Origin: Verrucomicrobiota bacterium
Lineage (GTDB): Bacteria; Verrucomicrobiota; Verrucomicrobiia; Limisphaerales; J093
DNA: 64,000 nt
Direction of reading: 5' to 3'
NCBI GenBank assembly: GCA_022710935.1
Contig: JAKLFY010000001.1
Span: forward strand, 124,001-188,000
Both the position numbers and the translations under genes were made by a program. Of this stretch, positions 25,391 through 35,587 are shown piece by piece. The notes beneath the pieces were generated by a model. It worked only from the letters and a program-made list of their open reading frames with translations. It did not search any database and was not told the origin of the DNA. The first letter of the stretch is position 1, and each line of letters begins with the position of its first letter.

Positions 25391-26358
25391 GGACGCTTGG
25401 ACTCCGTGCCGAGTTGCAGCAGGGGCAGCGGCTGCGACGCCTTGTCATCGAGGATGATCTTGGACCGCACCTGGGGCATCACTTCCTCCATCGTTTCAAG
25501 ATAAATCCTCCGGCGCGTCACCTCCGGAGCCTTGAGGTACTCGGCAAGCAGCGCGTTGAACCGCGTGGCATCGCCCTGCGCCTCGTTGATGCGTTTGACC
25601 GCGTAACCCTCCGCCGCGCTGATCCGCTGTTCGGCCTCGCCGCGGGCGCGCGGGACGGCCCGGTTGTACTCGCCGTTGGCGACATTGATCGACTTTTCCC
25701 GCTCCTGCTGCGCCTGGTTCACTTCGTTGAAGGACGGCTGCACCGGGGTGGGCGGGTTGACGTTCTTAAGCTGGACCTGGTCGATGCTCACACCGATGTC
25801 GTACCTATTCACGACCGTCTGTAATCGCACCAGCGCCTCGCTCTCGATCTCCTGGCGTCCGATGGTGATCACCTCGTCCACAGTCCGGTCGCCCACCACT
25901 TCGCGCATGACCGATTCGGAAACGTCCCGCAGGGTCTCGCCGGGCTCCCTGAAGTTGAACAGAAAGGCGCGCGGGTCCTTGACCCGATACTGAATGATCC
26001 ACTCGACGGTCGCGGCGTTGAGATCGCCCGTCACCATGCTCCGTTCCGCCTCCTGCTCGTCGGGAGAACTGACCTGGGTCGGGTTGCTGCTCCCAAGGGT
26101 CCCGAACCCGAATTCCTGCTTGAGCTGGCGCCGGACCGGGACCGAAAGGACTTGGTCCAGTCCGTAGGGTAGCTTGAAATGCAGGCCGGGCTCGACGGTT
26201 TTGACATAGCGTCCGAAGCGCAGGACGATTCCTTGGGACTCGGCCTGGACGGTGTAGATGACCGTGCTCAGGAAGCTGATCACCAGCGCCGCACCCGCCA
26301 AAATCAAGAGCAGGCGCGGACGAATGTCATAGTAGGTATTGCCAACGCGTATTTCCAT
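25387..26358 (-). CDS. hflK: HflK, SPFH-family membrane protease modulator subunit
   Basis: 323 residues from ATG 26358; a TTG 45 bases upstream would add a charged leader and is less likely. A single transmembrane helix (LLLILAGAALVISFLSTVIY) is followed by ESQGIVLRFGRYVKTVEPGLHF, the hallmark SPFH start of HflK, and then VPVRRQLKQEFGF. The C-terminal coiled coil includes INEAQGDATRFNALLAEY. It partners with HflC to control the FtsH protease. The Gly-rich N-terminal cytosolic tail of enterobacterial HflK is not present. Its gene is 130 bases downstream of pyrG, enough for its own promoter. Confidence 0.93.
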   Translation of the reverse strand: MEIRVGNTYYDIRPRLLLILAGAALVISFLSTVIYTVQAESQGIVLRFGRYVKTVEPGLHFKLPYGLDQVLSVPVRRQLKQEFGFGTLGSSNPTQVSSPDEQEAERSMVTGDLNAATVEWIIQYRVKDPRAFLFNFREPGETLRDVSESVMREVVGDRTVDEVITIGRQEIESEALVRLQTVVNRYDIGVSIDQVQLKNVNPPTPVQPSFNEVNQAQQEREKSINVANGEYNRAVPRARGEAEQRISAAEGYAVKRINEAQGDATRFNALLAEYLKAPEVTRRRIYLETMEEVMPQVRSKIILDDKASQPLPLLQLGTESKRP

Positions 26359-26488
26359 CACCGGATGCACCCTCGCAAAACCTCGCCCGAGGTCAATCTT
26401 CAATCTTCACACCGATCGCTCCCGACGACCTTGGGCGGCACGCGGACGTCCGATCGCCTTCACTCCAGTCTCTGGCGCCTCACAAGGA

Positions 26489-28117
<1,629 letters not shown>

Positions 28118-28858
28118 CTACCCGCCCCCGAGCATCCGCTCGACCCGCTCGGCGTCCTCCGGCGTATCCACGCCCACGCTCTCATAGTCGACACGCAGCA
28201 CGGCGATTCCGACATCATTCTCCAACGCCCGCAGTTGCTCGAGCCGCTCCGCCCGTTCGAGGGCGGACACCGGCCATCGGACGAGCCGCAACAGCGTTTG
28301 GCGCTGGTAACCGTAGATCCCGATGTGCTTCAGAAAAGCAAACGCCGCCAACTGATCGGGAATCGAACGACTGGCGGCCTCTCGCAGATACGGAATCGTG
28401 CGCCGGGAGAAATATAGGGCCCGCCCGCTCGAGCTGACAACGACTTTTACGACGTTCGGGTTGTCGTAATCGGCGGGATTGCGGATGGGGGTGGCGGCGG
28501 TGGCCATTGTATTCGCCGCCAAGGCGCCGGCAACCGCGTCGATCACCGCCGGGTCCAGAAGCGGTTCGTCGCCCTGGATGTTCACCGCCGCCTCCGCCTC
28601 AGAGCGCTCCACAACCTCGGCGATCCGATCGGTCCCGCTCGCATGGTCCGCCGCGGTCATCTCCACACGCGCAAACCGGCCCGCCACCGCCCTGATCCGC
28701 TCGTCGTCCGTGGCCACGACGACGTCCGCCAGCGCCCGCGCCTGGCGGCATCGCTCGACCACGTGCTGGAGGAGCGGTTTGCCAGCGATCACATGCAGCG
28801 GTTTCCCCGGAAACCGGGTCGAGCCATAACGTGCCGGTATCACGCCCAGAATCTTCAT
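28118..28858 (-). CDS. kdsB: 3-deoxy-manno-octulosonate cytidylyltransferase
   Basis: 246 residues. It opens with the CTP-binding motif IPARYGSTRFPGKPL, followed by VVATDDERI, INIQGDEPL-type sequence (VNIQGDEPLLDPAVID) and SRRTIPYLRE; the end is LRALENDVGIAVLRV and GVDTPEDAERV. All are diagnostic of KdsB, which activates Kdo as CMP-Kdo for transfer to lipid A. This implies a Gram-negative outer membrane with Kdo. The ATG overlaps the gmhB stop by four bases. Confidence 0.96.
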   Translation of the reverse strand: MKILGVIPARYGSTRFPGKPLHVIAGKPLLQHVVERCRQARALADVVVATDDERIRAVAGRFARVEMTAADHASGTDRIAEVVERSEAEAAVNIQGDEPLLDPAVIDAVAGALAANTMATAATPIRNPADYDNPNVVKVVVSSSGRALYFSRRTIPYLREAASRSIPDQLAAFAFLKHIGIYGYQRQTLLRLVRWPVSALERAERLEQLRALENDVGIAVLRVDYESVGVDTPEDAERVERMLGGG

Positions 28859-29463
28859 CGGTAATCCTCTCTCCTCCCCTCCCCCATGCGGCCCGCCGTG
28901 TCGGATCCCGACCCGCCGGGTGCCTCGTTCAGGATCCAGGCCACAGCCGACGCCAGGTCATCAACCACCACCGCCCGGCCCAGCTTCTCCGGCGCGTCCC
29001 GTTCCACTTGGGCGCCATAGCCCGTGCGGACAAGCAGGCTGCGGCGCACCCCGGCATTCCAGCCGCACTCGAGATCGGCCAGCTTGTCGCCGATCATGTA
29101 GCTTCGCGACAGATCCACGCCGAACTCATCCCGCGCATCCAGAAGGAACTGGGGCGAAGGTTTCCGACCGCGACTCGGCTGATCGGGGGCCTCGGGGGCG
29201 AAATAGATGCGCCTCAACCGAACCCCATAACGGCCCAGCTCGGATTCGAGATGGTCGTGCAACCGATGCATCGCCTCGACGGTGAAATACCCGCGCCCGA
29301 TCCCCGACTGATTGGTCACCAGAAACAGGAGATAACCCGCATCCTGGAGCCGGCGCAGGGCGTGTCCCGTGCCGGCGAAAAGCCTGAAGTCCTCGATGCG
29401 ATGGATGTAGCCGAGATCTTCGTTCAGCACGCCATCGCGATCGAGAAACACGGCCAGGCGCAT
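28855..29463 (-). CDS. gmhB: D-glycero-manno-heptose-1,7-bisphosphate 7-phosphatase-like HAD phosphatase
   Basis: 202 residues, a HAD-IIIA phosphatase. Motif I is FLDRDGVLNEDLGYI with the nucleophile Asp, motif II is VTNQSGIGRG, the conserved Lys is in RGRKPSP, and motif III is MIGDKLADLECG. Context (rfaE1 before, kdsB after) supports the heptose pathway: GmhB removes the 7-phosphate before the nucleotide is added. The zinc-binding loop of classical GmhB (CPH ... C-x-C before RKP) is not kept: here the sequence is FAPEAPDQPSRGRKP with no Cys. A histidinol-phosphatase or another HAD specificity is less likely. It is five bases after rfaE1. Confidence 0.85.
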   Translation of the reverse strand: MRLAVFLDRDGVLNEDLGYIHRIEDFRLFAGTGHALRRLQDAGYLLFLVTNQSGIGRGYFTVEAMHRLHDHLESELGRYGVRLRRIYFAPEAPDQPSRGRKPSPQFLLDARDEFGVDLSRSYMIGDKLADLECGWNAGVRRSLLVRTGYGAQVERDAPEKLGRAVVVDDLASAVAWILNEAPGGSGSDTAGRMGEGRREDYR

Positions 29464-29468
29464 GGTTG

Positions 29469-30488
29469 TCAGCGATTGAAACTCGCCAGCAATTCCCCGC
29501 CGTCCACGGTCGCTGTCCCCACCTTTCCAACAACCACGCCCGCGGCATGGTTCGAGAGAACGGCGGCCTCGACCGGCGAGCCTCCGGCGGCGATGGCCAG
29601 CGTGAACGTGGCGATCACGGTGTCGCCGGCGCCCGACACGTCAAACACATCGCGGGCCACCGTCGGAATGTGAAACGGGGGCCGTGCGCGCTGGCACAAG
29701 AGCATGCCCTGCTCGCCCAACGTCACAAGCAGGAGGGCCGGCTGCAGTCTGGACAGAAGCCGATCGACGGCGCGCATCAGAGCGGCGTCCAAGCCCTTGC
29801 CGCCGCTCCTGGCACCGTCGGGTTCGCCCGCCAACTCGAAGGCCTCCTTGCGATTGGGCGTGATGAGCGACAGCCGGCTCAGATCCAGGCTGTGGACCGG
29901 CTTGGGATCAAGGCTCAGCCAAATGCCCCGCTCCCGGCACCAGACCCTCAGTTGGTCCAGGAGCATCTGCGACACCACCCCTTTTCCGTAGTCGCCAACG
30001 ATGACGGCATCGGCCCCGTCCAGGCGCCCCCGGATCGCGGCCAGCAAGGCCCCCGTAGCGTCGGCATCGAGACCGTTCCGCGCCTCGCGATCGACCCGCA
30101 CGACCTGCTGCCGATGCGCCAGAATGCGGGTCTTGACGCTCGTCGGGCGGGTCGCATGGCTCAGACATCCGCCGCAGGCGACGTGGTTCTCTTCGAGGAG
30201 CCGACGCAGCCGCGCCCCCGAATCGTCGCGTCCCACAACGCTGAACAACTCGGTTCGGACACCGAGGGCCGTGAGGTTGCGGGCGACATTCGCGGCTCCG
30301 CCCGGCATGAAGCTCTCCCGTTCGAAATCAATCACAGGGACGGGGGCCTCGGGCGAGATTCGGCTCACCTCGCCCCAGACAAACTGATCGAGCATCACGT
30401 CGCCGACAACGAGGATTCGCCGGCAAGTCGCGGCCGCCAGCAGGGCGCGTACGCGAGAGACGCTCAGGGTCGGAATGGACTCGTTCAT
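29469..30488 (-). CDS. rfaE1: D-glycero-beta-D-manno-heptose-7-phosphate kinase (RfaE1/HldE N-terminal type)
   Basis: 339 residues, a PfkB/ribokinase-family kinase. The start region [20 protein letters not shown] matches heptose-7-phosphate kinases closely. [14 protein letters not shown] gives the first PfkB signature and [13 protein letters not shown] the second, with the catalytic Asp and anion hole. Only the kinase domain is present, so the cytidylyl- or adenylyltransferase partner (RfaE2 or the HldE C-terminal part) must be encoded elsewhere. It phosphorylates heptose-7-phosphate to the bisphosphate, the substrate of gmhB next door. The start overlaps the thiG stop by four bases. Confidence 0.92.
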   Translation of the reverse strand: MNESIPTLSVSRVRALLAAATCRRILVVGDVMLDQFVWGEVSRISPEAPVPVIDFERESFMPGGAANVARNLTALGVRTELFSVVGRDDSGARLRRLLEENHVACGGCLSHATRPTSVKTRILAHRQQVVRVDREARNGLDADATGALLAAIRGRLDGADAVIVGDYGKGVVSQMLLDQLRVWCRERGIWLSLDPKPVHSLDLSRLSLITPNRKEAFELAGEPDGARSGGKGLDAALMRAVDRLLSRLQPALLLVTLGEQGMLLCQRARPPFHIPTVARDVFDVSGAGDTVIATFTLAIAAGGSPVEAAVLSNHAAGVVVGKVGTATVDGGELLASFNR

Positions 30489-31291
30489 GCCGCTCCGAGG
30501 AAGGCGGTGAGCGGGCTTGTCGGACTGGCGGTCTGTCGCTCGCCAGCCAGCCCCATCTCGAAGGCGGCTCGTCCCGCTTCAACCGCCTGCTTGAACGCAA
30601 CGGCCATGCGGTTGGGATCGCTCGCCACCGCGATCGCCGTGTTCACCAGCACGGCGTCCGCTCCCAGTTCCATCGCCTCCGCGGCGTGACTCGGCGCCCC
30701 CAAACCCGCGTCGACCACGACCGGGATCGTTGCCTGCTCGATGATGATGCGCAGTTGATCCCGCGTCTGGAGACCGCGATTGGACCCGATGGGCGATCCC
30801 AGCGGCATGACGGTGGCCGCGCCGGCCTCTTCGAGCCGTTTCGCCAACACCGGATCCGCATTGATGTACGGGAGCACCGTGAAGCCCTCGCGCACAAGCG
30901 TCTGGGCGGCCGCCAGGGTCTCCACCGGATCGGGCAGCAGATAGCGCGGGTCCGGGTGGATCTCGAGTTTGACCCACTTGGGCAAACCCGCCGCCGCTGC
31001 CAGCCGTGCCAGCCGAACCGCCTCGCTCGCGTTCATCGCGCCGCTCGTGTTCGGCAAAACCAGGTAGCGCGCCGGATCCACGAACTCGAGGATGTTAGCA
31101 AAGGGGTCTTTCCGCCCGCTCAAATCGGCGCGCCGCAACGCCACCGTCACGATCTCGGTTTCGCTCGCCGCCAAGGCGTCGCGCATCGCCTCGGGCGATG
31201 CGAACTTGCCCGTCCCGACCAGCAGGCGGGAGCGGAACGAACGCCCCGCAATCGTCAAGGGTTGGGTCATCGGTTGAGTGACCAGCGACAT
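30485..31291 (-). CDS. thiG: Thiazole synthase ThiG
   Basis: 268 residues, a (beta/alpha)8 barrel. Conserved blocks seen are [16 protein letters not shown], the Schiff-base Lys region [43 protein letters not shown] and [18 protein letters not shown], ending with [13 protein letters not shown]. ThiG combines deoxyxylulose phosphate, dehydroglycine and ThiS-thiocarboxylate to form the thiazole of thiamine. ThiS is often fused or adjacent, but I see none here. It is the first gene of the rfaE1-gmhB-kdsB-pyrG series, with its stop overlapping the rfaE1 start. A second Met seven residues in is also a possible start. Confidence 0.95.
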   Translation of the reverse strand: MSLVTQPMTQPLTIAGRSFRSRLLVGTGKFASPEAMRDALAASETEIVTVALRRADLSGRKDPFANILEFVDPARYLVLPNTSGAMNASEAVRLARLAAAAGLPKWVKLEIHPDPRYLLPDPVETLAAAQTLVREGFTVLPYINADPVLAKRLEEAGAATVMPLGSPIGSNRGLQTRDQLRIIIEQATIPVVVDAGLGAPSHAAEAMELGADAVLVNTAIAVASDPNRMAVAFKQAVEAGRAAFEMGLAGERQTASPTSPLTAFLGAA

Positions 31292-31385
31292 GCCGGTAAA
31301 CTAGACGCGTTTTCCGACGTGTGTCGAGGCGCAAACCGGCCGGATTTGTCACCTCTGCCGCCAGCGTGTATTGTCGCGCAGCCCA

Positions 31386-33011
31386 ATGCGTGCGCCCATC
31401 TTTATTCTGCTCGCGCTGACGCTCTACGTGAGTTCCTGGCCACAGGCCGCCGCGCCTGCGGGCAGCAAAGAACGCCTGCGGCGTCTCGTGCGCCTGCCGC
31501 GCCTCAGTCTGACCCTCGGGATGAGCTTCGATCCATTGCGCGGTATCGCCCTCATGCCGGACCGTGTCCTGGCCATGCACGAGATCGAGGATTTGCGCAA
31601 GGGGATGCAGGACAACGCCAGCGACGCTCCGCGACACACGCGGATCGGGCGCCTGCTCGAAGGGATCGGCAGCCACAACGAGGCCCGCCAGGCCTACACC
31701 AATGCCGTCTCCCTGCATCGCCGTCAGGGCGCCGAGCAAAGCGATGACGGAGCGATGCTGGCGGACTACGGCGCCGCTCTGCACGGTCTGGGAGAACTGG
31801 ATGCCGCGGAGCGGGTGCTGCGCAGGGGCGTCCAGGTGGCGCCCGCCGCATGGACACCCCACGCCGCCCTCGGCAGATTGCTGTCCGCCCAAGCGCTCGC
31901 ATCGCTCGCGCCGGCCGCGGGGAGCGGAGGAGGTGATCCGTTCGAGACGCTGATGTCCGGTGAGGCAGCCTCCGCAAAGCTCAAGCCCGCCCAACTCGAA
32001 CAAGCCCAAAGCCGCATCGAAGAGTCAGTTCTCTGCTACGACCGCGCGATCGGATTGGCGCCCGACGTCGCGGAGCCGTACACCGGACGCGCCGCGGTCC
32101 GGGTCTTTCGCAACCTGCTGAAATGGATCCGCGATCCCGATGCCGGGTCGGAACCGCAGCCCGTGCGTTTTGCCAGGGCGCTGTACCCGCCGGAGGCGCT
32201 GCCAGACCTGCGCCAGGCGATGCGGCTTGCGCCGAAGGATCCGATGGCCCTGGGCACGGCCCTGTTGTTCGAGTTGTTCAGCAGCGCGCTCGAACAGGGA
32301 TCGGCGCAGTCCGGATCCATCGGCACAAGCGAGTCCTGGGCGAATCTGCCCGAGCGGACCCGCCAATCGGTCCGTGAATCGCTCACCCGGCTCGAAGAGA
32401 TGAGCCAGGCCGCGGAGAGCCACACCGCGGCCGCCGCGCTCGAATTGCTGGGGTCCTTGCAGTGTTTTGTCGTCAACGATGTGCCGGGCGCCGAGCAGAC
32501 CCTGCGCCGCGCCACAACGCTGGATTCGAAACGAACCCAGGCCTGGGAGACGCTCATCTTTATCCTCGCCACGTCCAAGCGGTCGGAGGCGCTCCAGGCG
32601 GTCTGCGAGGACCGGTTGAAAGCCGAGGAATCCGCCCGCGCCCGCCTGCTCCTGGCCAAGAGCCACGAGATGCGGTCGGATTGGAACCGGGTTGTCGAAA
32701 CGACCGAGACCCTCGTGCGGCGTTACCCCGAGGATGTGTACGCCAATCTCGCCGCCGCCGCCGCCGCCCTCCACACCACACGGGACGAAGCCGGCCTGCG
32801 ACGCGCCGCCCAGTCCATCGCCAAAGTCGAGAAACTGCTCGGCACTGCCCCCGCCCGCGACGAAGTCGTCAACCTGCTCTTCCTGCGCGGGCTCCTGTTC
32901 GCCTTGGCCGACGCCACGGAGCCCGCCCTCCGCCAGCTCAGGCAGGTCAAGCAGATCGAGCCGCATTTCGAGGGAGTCGACGAGGCCCTGGAAATCGTCG
33001 AGCAGATGTGA
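31386..33011 (+). CDS. Secreted or anchored TPR protein
   Basis: 541 residues from ATG 31386 (MRAPIFILLALTLYVSS), which begins with a signal peptide or anchor ending near AAAPAGS. At least four TPR-like units are visible: HTRIGRLLEGIGSHNEARQAYTNAV, DYGAALHGLGELDAAERVL and FVVNDVPGAEQTLRRATTL are examples, given only in part. A helical middle part and a C-terminal Ala/Leu-rich repeat region (LFLRGLLFALADATEPAL) complete it. No enzymatic motif is seen; a periplasmic scaffold is likely. It is divergent from thiG (95 bases between the starts) and converges on mtaB. Confidence 0.8.
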   Translation: MRAPIFILLALTLYVSSWPQAAAPAGSKERLRRLVRLPRLSLTLGMSFDPLRGIALMPDRVLAMHEIEDLRKGMQDNASDAPRHTRIGRLLEGIGSHNEARQAYTNAVSLHRRQGAEQSDDGAMLADYGAALHGLGELDAAERVLRRGVQVAPAAWTPHAALGRLLSAQALASLAPAAGSGGGDPFETLMSGEAASAKLKPAQLEQAQSRIEESVLCYDRAIGLAPDVAEPYTGRAAVRVFRNLLKWIRDPDAGSEPQPVRFARALYPPEALPDLRQAMRLAPKDPMALGTALLFELFSSALEQGSAQSGSIGTSESWANLPERTRQSVRESLTRLEEMSQAAESHTAAAALELLGSLQCFVVNDVPGAEQTLRRATTLDSKRTQAWETLIFILATSKRSEALQAVCEDRLKAEESARARLLLAKSHEMRSDWNRVVETTETLVRRYPEDVYANLAAAAAALHTTRDEAGLRRAAQSIAKVEKLLGTAPARDEVVNLLFLRGLLFALADATEPALRQLRQVKQIEPHFEGVDEALEIVEQM

Positions 33012-33033
33012 CGAGGACGACCCCACTCTCTTC

Positions 33034-34416
33034 TCACCCAAGCTCGTAGTCTCCGGGGACGAACCTGGTGGTGTCCACGCGCGCCATCATCTGACTGATG
33101 AACGCGCCTTCGGTTGAGGCCAGTCCGTCGAGGCTCTTCTCCATCCGGTCCAGCCACGGGACTTCGCGCGGATGGAGGTGGAGCGCGTTGTCCCGATGGC
33201 CTTCTCGGAGCAATCGGAGCGCGGCCCGGGCGACAGCCTGACCGGCCGCATAGGGATTCGGGGCTTCTACGATGGCGTGAGCGAGCACCACGGCGCTCTC
33301 GGGCGAAAGCACGTAGGCCTGCGGGTCCCGGCCGACATCGGAGGCGATCATCCACTTGCGGTAGAGCCGCGCGGCGTCCGGTCCGTCGGCCAGGGCCTGG
33401 TTCATCAAGCGACAGTCGTAGATCAGTTGTTCGAGATAGCAGGTCGGGGCCATGCCCCCGAGCAGCTTGATGTTCTGCACGGACTCGTTGCTCCAGGTGT
33501 CGCACGTCGCGGCGGCGATGTTGCCAAGCGGGCTGAGGTGGGCGCAGGCGGCCGTCTTGCCCTCCATGGCCATTGGAAACCCGGTGATCGCTTTCAAGAT
33601 CGGGTTTTCGTAGCCGCAGTCCTTGCCAGGGCCTGCCGCGCCACACTCGTAGCAGACCAGCGTCCGCACCGCGGAGATCGCCCGCACCACCGCCGCGAAT
33701 ACCCGCGGGATCATCCTCTGTTCCGCCAGCACCATGGCGGTGTTGGCAAAGCCGCAGGCCGTGTCGCCGGCGCAACGCGCGCCCTGTTGACCCGCGATGC
33801 GCTGCAAATCAGTCCAGAGAAACCGCATGTCCCGGACGCCCAGCACGCAAAGCGCGAAGATGACCGCCGGCAGATCGCACAGCATCAGGGCTTCGTCGTG
33901 GACCTCCTTGCCGCCCACCGACTCGATGCTGAGGAGTTCCGCTCCGGCCGCGGCACACCCCGCGAAGGTCCCGATCATGGCCTCGTAGAGCGGACCGCTG
34001 CGCATCCGCGGCGGGCGCACCATCTCGCGCGTGTCATTGGGAGTGATCCGAAGAACGCTCTTGAGCCCTTGCCTGGTGTGGCTCTCCTCCATCGCATCGA
34101 GCAGAATGCGGGTCAGTTCGATGCCCCAGTCCGGATTCTCCGTCATGGGCGGCAGGGTCTCGAACTCGACCACCAGGCCGGGCGCCTCCAGTTCGACCGC
34201 GCGTCGAAGAGCACCCGCGATGATTTGGCGATAGTGCTCCCGCACCTCGGGCATGGTTTGCTCGTTCACCAGCATGGGCGGCAAAGTGAAATTCAGCTCT
34301 GGATAGACCAGGCCGCCCCCAAGCGTCAGTCCCTGGCGCGTGGTCAGAGGATGCGGACAGACACCAAACCGCAGGTCAGCAGCTTCGGCGACAGCAAGTT
34401 GTTTGAAGGAAGGCAT
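33034..34416 (-). CDS. mtaB: Methanol:corrinoid methyltransferase, MtaB-like
   Basis: 460 residues from ATG 34416, equal to the family length (about 461). The open frame continues 94 codons further upstream, but that part is low-complexity. Diagnostic blocks are VYPELNFTLPPML, AGDTACGFANTAMVLAEQ (zinc Cys), GPGKDCGYENPILKAITG (second zinc Cys), EGKTAACAHLSPLGNIAAA and WSNESVQNIKLLGGMAPT, plus LSIESVGGKEV with a candidate zinc Glu. MtaB activates methanol on zinc and passes the methyl group to the corrinoid protein MtaC. No mtaC, mtaA or corrinoid-activating gene is adjacent. The methyl acceptor is unknown here, and methoxy or other methyl donors are possible. Confidence 0.9.
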   Translation of the reverse strand: MPSFKQLAVAEAADLRFGVCPHPLTTRQGLTLGGGLVYPELNFTLPPMLVNEQTMPEVREHYRQIIAGALRRAVELEAPGLVVEFETLPPMTENPDWGIELTRILLDAMEESHTRQGLKSVLRITPNDTREMVRPPRMRSGPLYEAMIGTFAGCAAAGAELLSIESVGGKEVHDEALMLCDLPAVIFALCVLGVRDMRFLWTDLQRIAGQQGARCAGDTACGFANTAMVLAEQRMIPRVFAAVVRAISAVRTLVCYECGAAGPGKDCGYENPILKAITGFPMAMEGKTAACAHLSPLGNIAAATCDTWSNESVQNIKLLGGMAPTCYLEQLIYDCRLMNQALADGPDAARLYRKWMIASDVGRDPQAYVLSPESAVVLAHAIVEAPNPYAAGQAVARAALRLLREGHRDNALHLHPREVPWLDRMEKSLDGLASTEGAFISQMMARVDTTRFVPGDYELG

Positions 34417-34985
34417 GGCAGGTTGGGAACGCGTTGGATCTCGGGCAATGGTTGAGCGGATCAGAGTCGGGCAAGTCACAACCGCAGGCCAGCCGCTCGG
34501 CGGAGCAACGGATCCGCCGTTGACGCCCGGCCCCTCGATGAGGCCGGGTACGTCCGCTGCAGCGCCGTGGTCACGACTCCACGAAACATGCGGGCCAAGC
34601 ATCGGACTCCGCCCCCCGCACGCGCAGGGCGTTTCGACCGCCAGGACGAGACGGATCGCACTGCCGCCTATCGGAACTCGAAAACGACCGGACAGCAATG
34701 GGAAAATCGTTCCAGAAATCGCCCTTGACTGCTATTCGAATTCAAGATAAATACGACCTGTTCAATAGACATTCATGACGCCCAGTGTATCAAAGTCAGC
34801 CAAGACGTATTGGGTTCGAACTTGCGTGTTCCCGTTGTTTGGAGACCGCCTTTTTTTGTTCATAATAGCTATCATATGAGTCGTTATTCTTGTGGCCGCT
34901 ACCTTGCCAAGAGTGAATTCCCGATCTCTGAGCCAACTTCATCCGGCCCACGGCGGCCGCTCGAAGACGCGCCGCGCCAATCCCC
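34417..34985. other. Long intergenic region upstream of mtaB, with an AT-rich segment
   Basis: 569 bases between the divergent mtaB and the broken M14 gene. The half next to mtaB is GC-rich and has an open frame without recognisable features. From about 34720 to 34890 the sequence is clearly more AT-rich than its surroundings, with a T-run (34852-34858) and a -35-like TTGACT at about 34724-34729. These could be promoter parts, but the strand and start cannot be fixed. I see no RNA gene or coding region I can support. Confidence 0.4.
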
Positions 34986-35500
34986 ATGATCGCAGCCTCA
35001 CCAACCACATCGCTGCGGGCCCACGCCCAGCGCAACCCGCGTCGCTCCCTGGATCTCATCACGGGGCCTCTGGACGAAATCGCCCGGGATTCCGCCAGCT
35101 TCATTGCCGGCGAGCCCGTCCGGTTCGATCTGGCGGGGCAGACGCACGCACTGCCGCGCTACATGTTCATCGGTCCTCAAGGCGGGGCCGAACCGATGCG
35201 GATTGGCCTGTTCGCCGGGATTCACGGCGACGAGCCTGCGGCCTCATTCGCGTTGCTGCGCTTCGTGCGGTGGCTCGAGGAAGACCCCGAGATTGCCCGC
35301 GGCTATTGCCTGTTTCTGTATCCGACGGCCCCGAGGGTGTGTTGCGCGCGCCGCCGGCACTCAAGCCGCGTCCGTTTGAAGTAATCCTTGAAACCCCAAA
35401 CCAGGCTCCGCAGTATTTGCAGGAAGCCGCCCTGGTGGTCGCCCTGTGCAGCATCTTGGGCGAATACCGAAAGTTCATTGCCCATGCTCAGAGCCTCTGA
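34986..35500 (+). pseudogene. Broken M14-family (aspartoacylase/AstE-like) peptidase gene, internal deletion with frameshift
   Basis: The first ~115 codons in one frame read RIGLFAGIHGDEPAASFALL, with the H-G-D-E zinc motif of the M14 AstE/AspA family, to GYCLFLYPTAP. At about 35325 the match moves to another frame, which reads EGVLRAPPALKPRPFEVI, then LETPNQAPQYLQEAALV to the natural end (FIAHAQSL). The two parts are the beginning and end of a ~300-residue enzyme, so about 120 residues with the distal zinc ligand and catalytic Glu are missing. The gene is non-functional. A short 35-codon frame (35484-35591, ending DIGEDLDAALEQMTA) overlaps the end and reaches the start of the next gene; its origin is unclear. 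Confidence 0.75.
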
Positions 35501-35587
35501 CACCTCTTGCTTTTGCGCGAAGGCCGTTCAGCAGGGACGCGAGGACATCGGCGAGGATCTCGACGCCGCGCTCGAGCAGATGACCGC

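Noticed and set aside
34724-34752. A TTGACT ... TAAATA pair resembling a promoter upstream of the broken M14 gene
   Set aside because: The -10 match is poor (the better-matching GATAAA is at a 15-base spacing), so it was mentioned only as part of the intergenic description.
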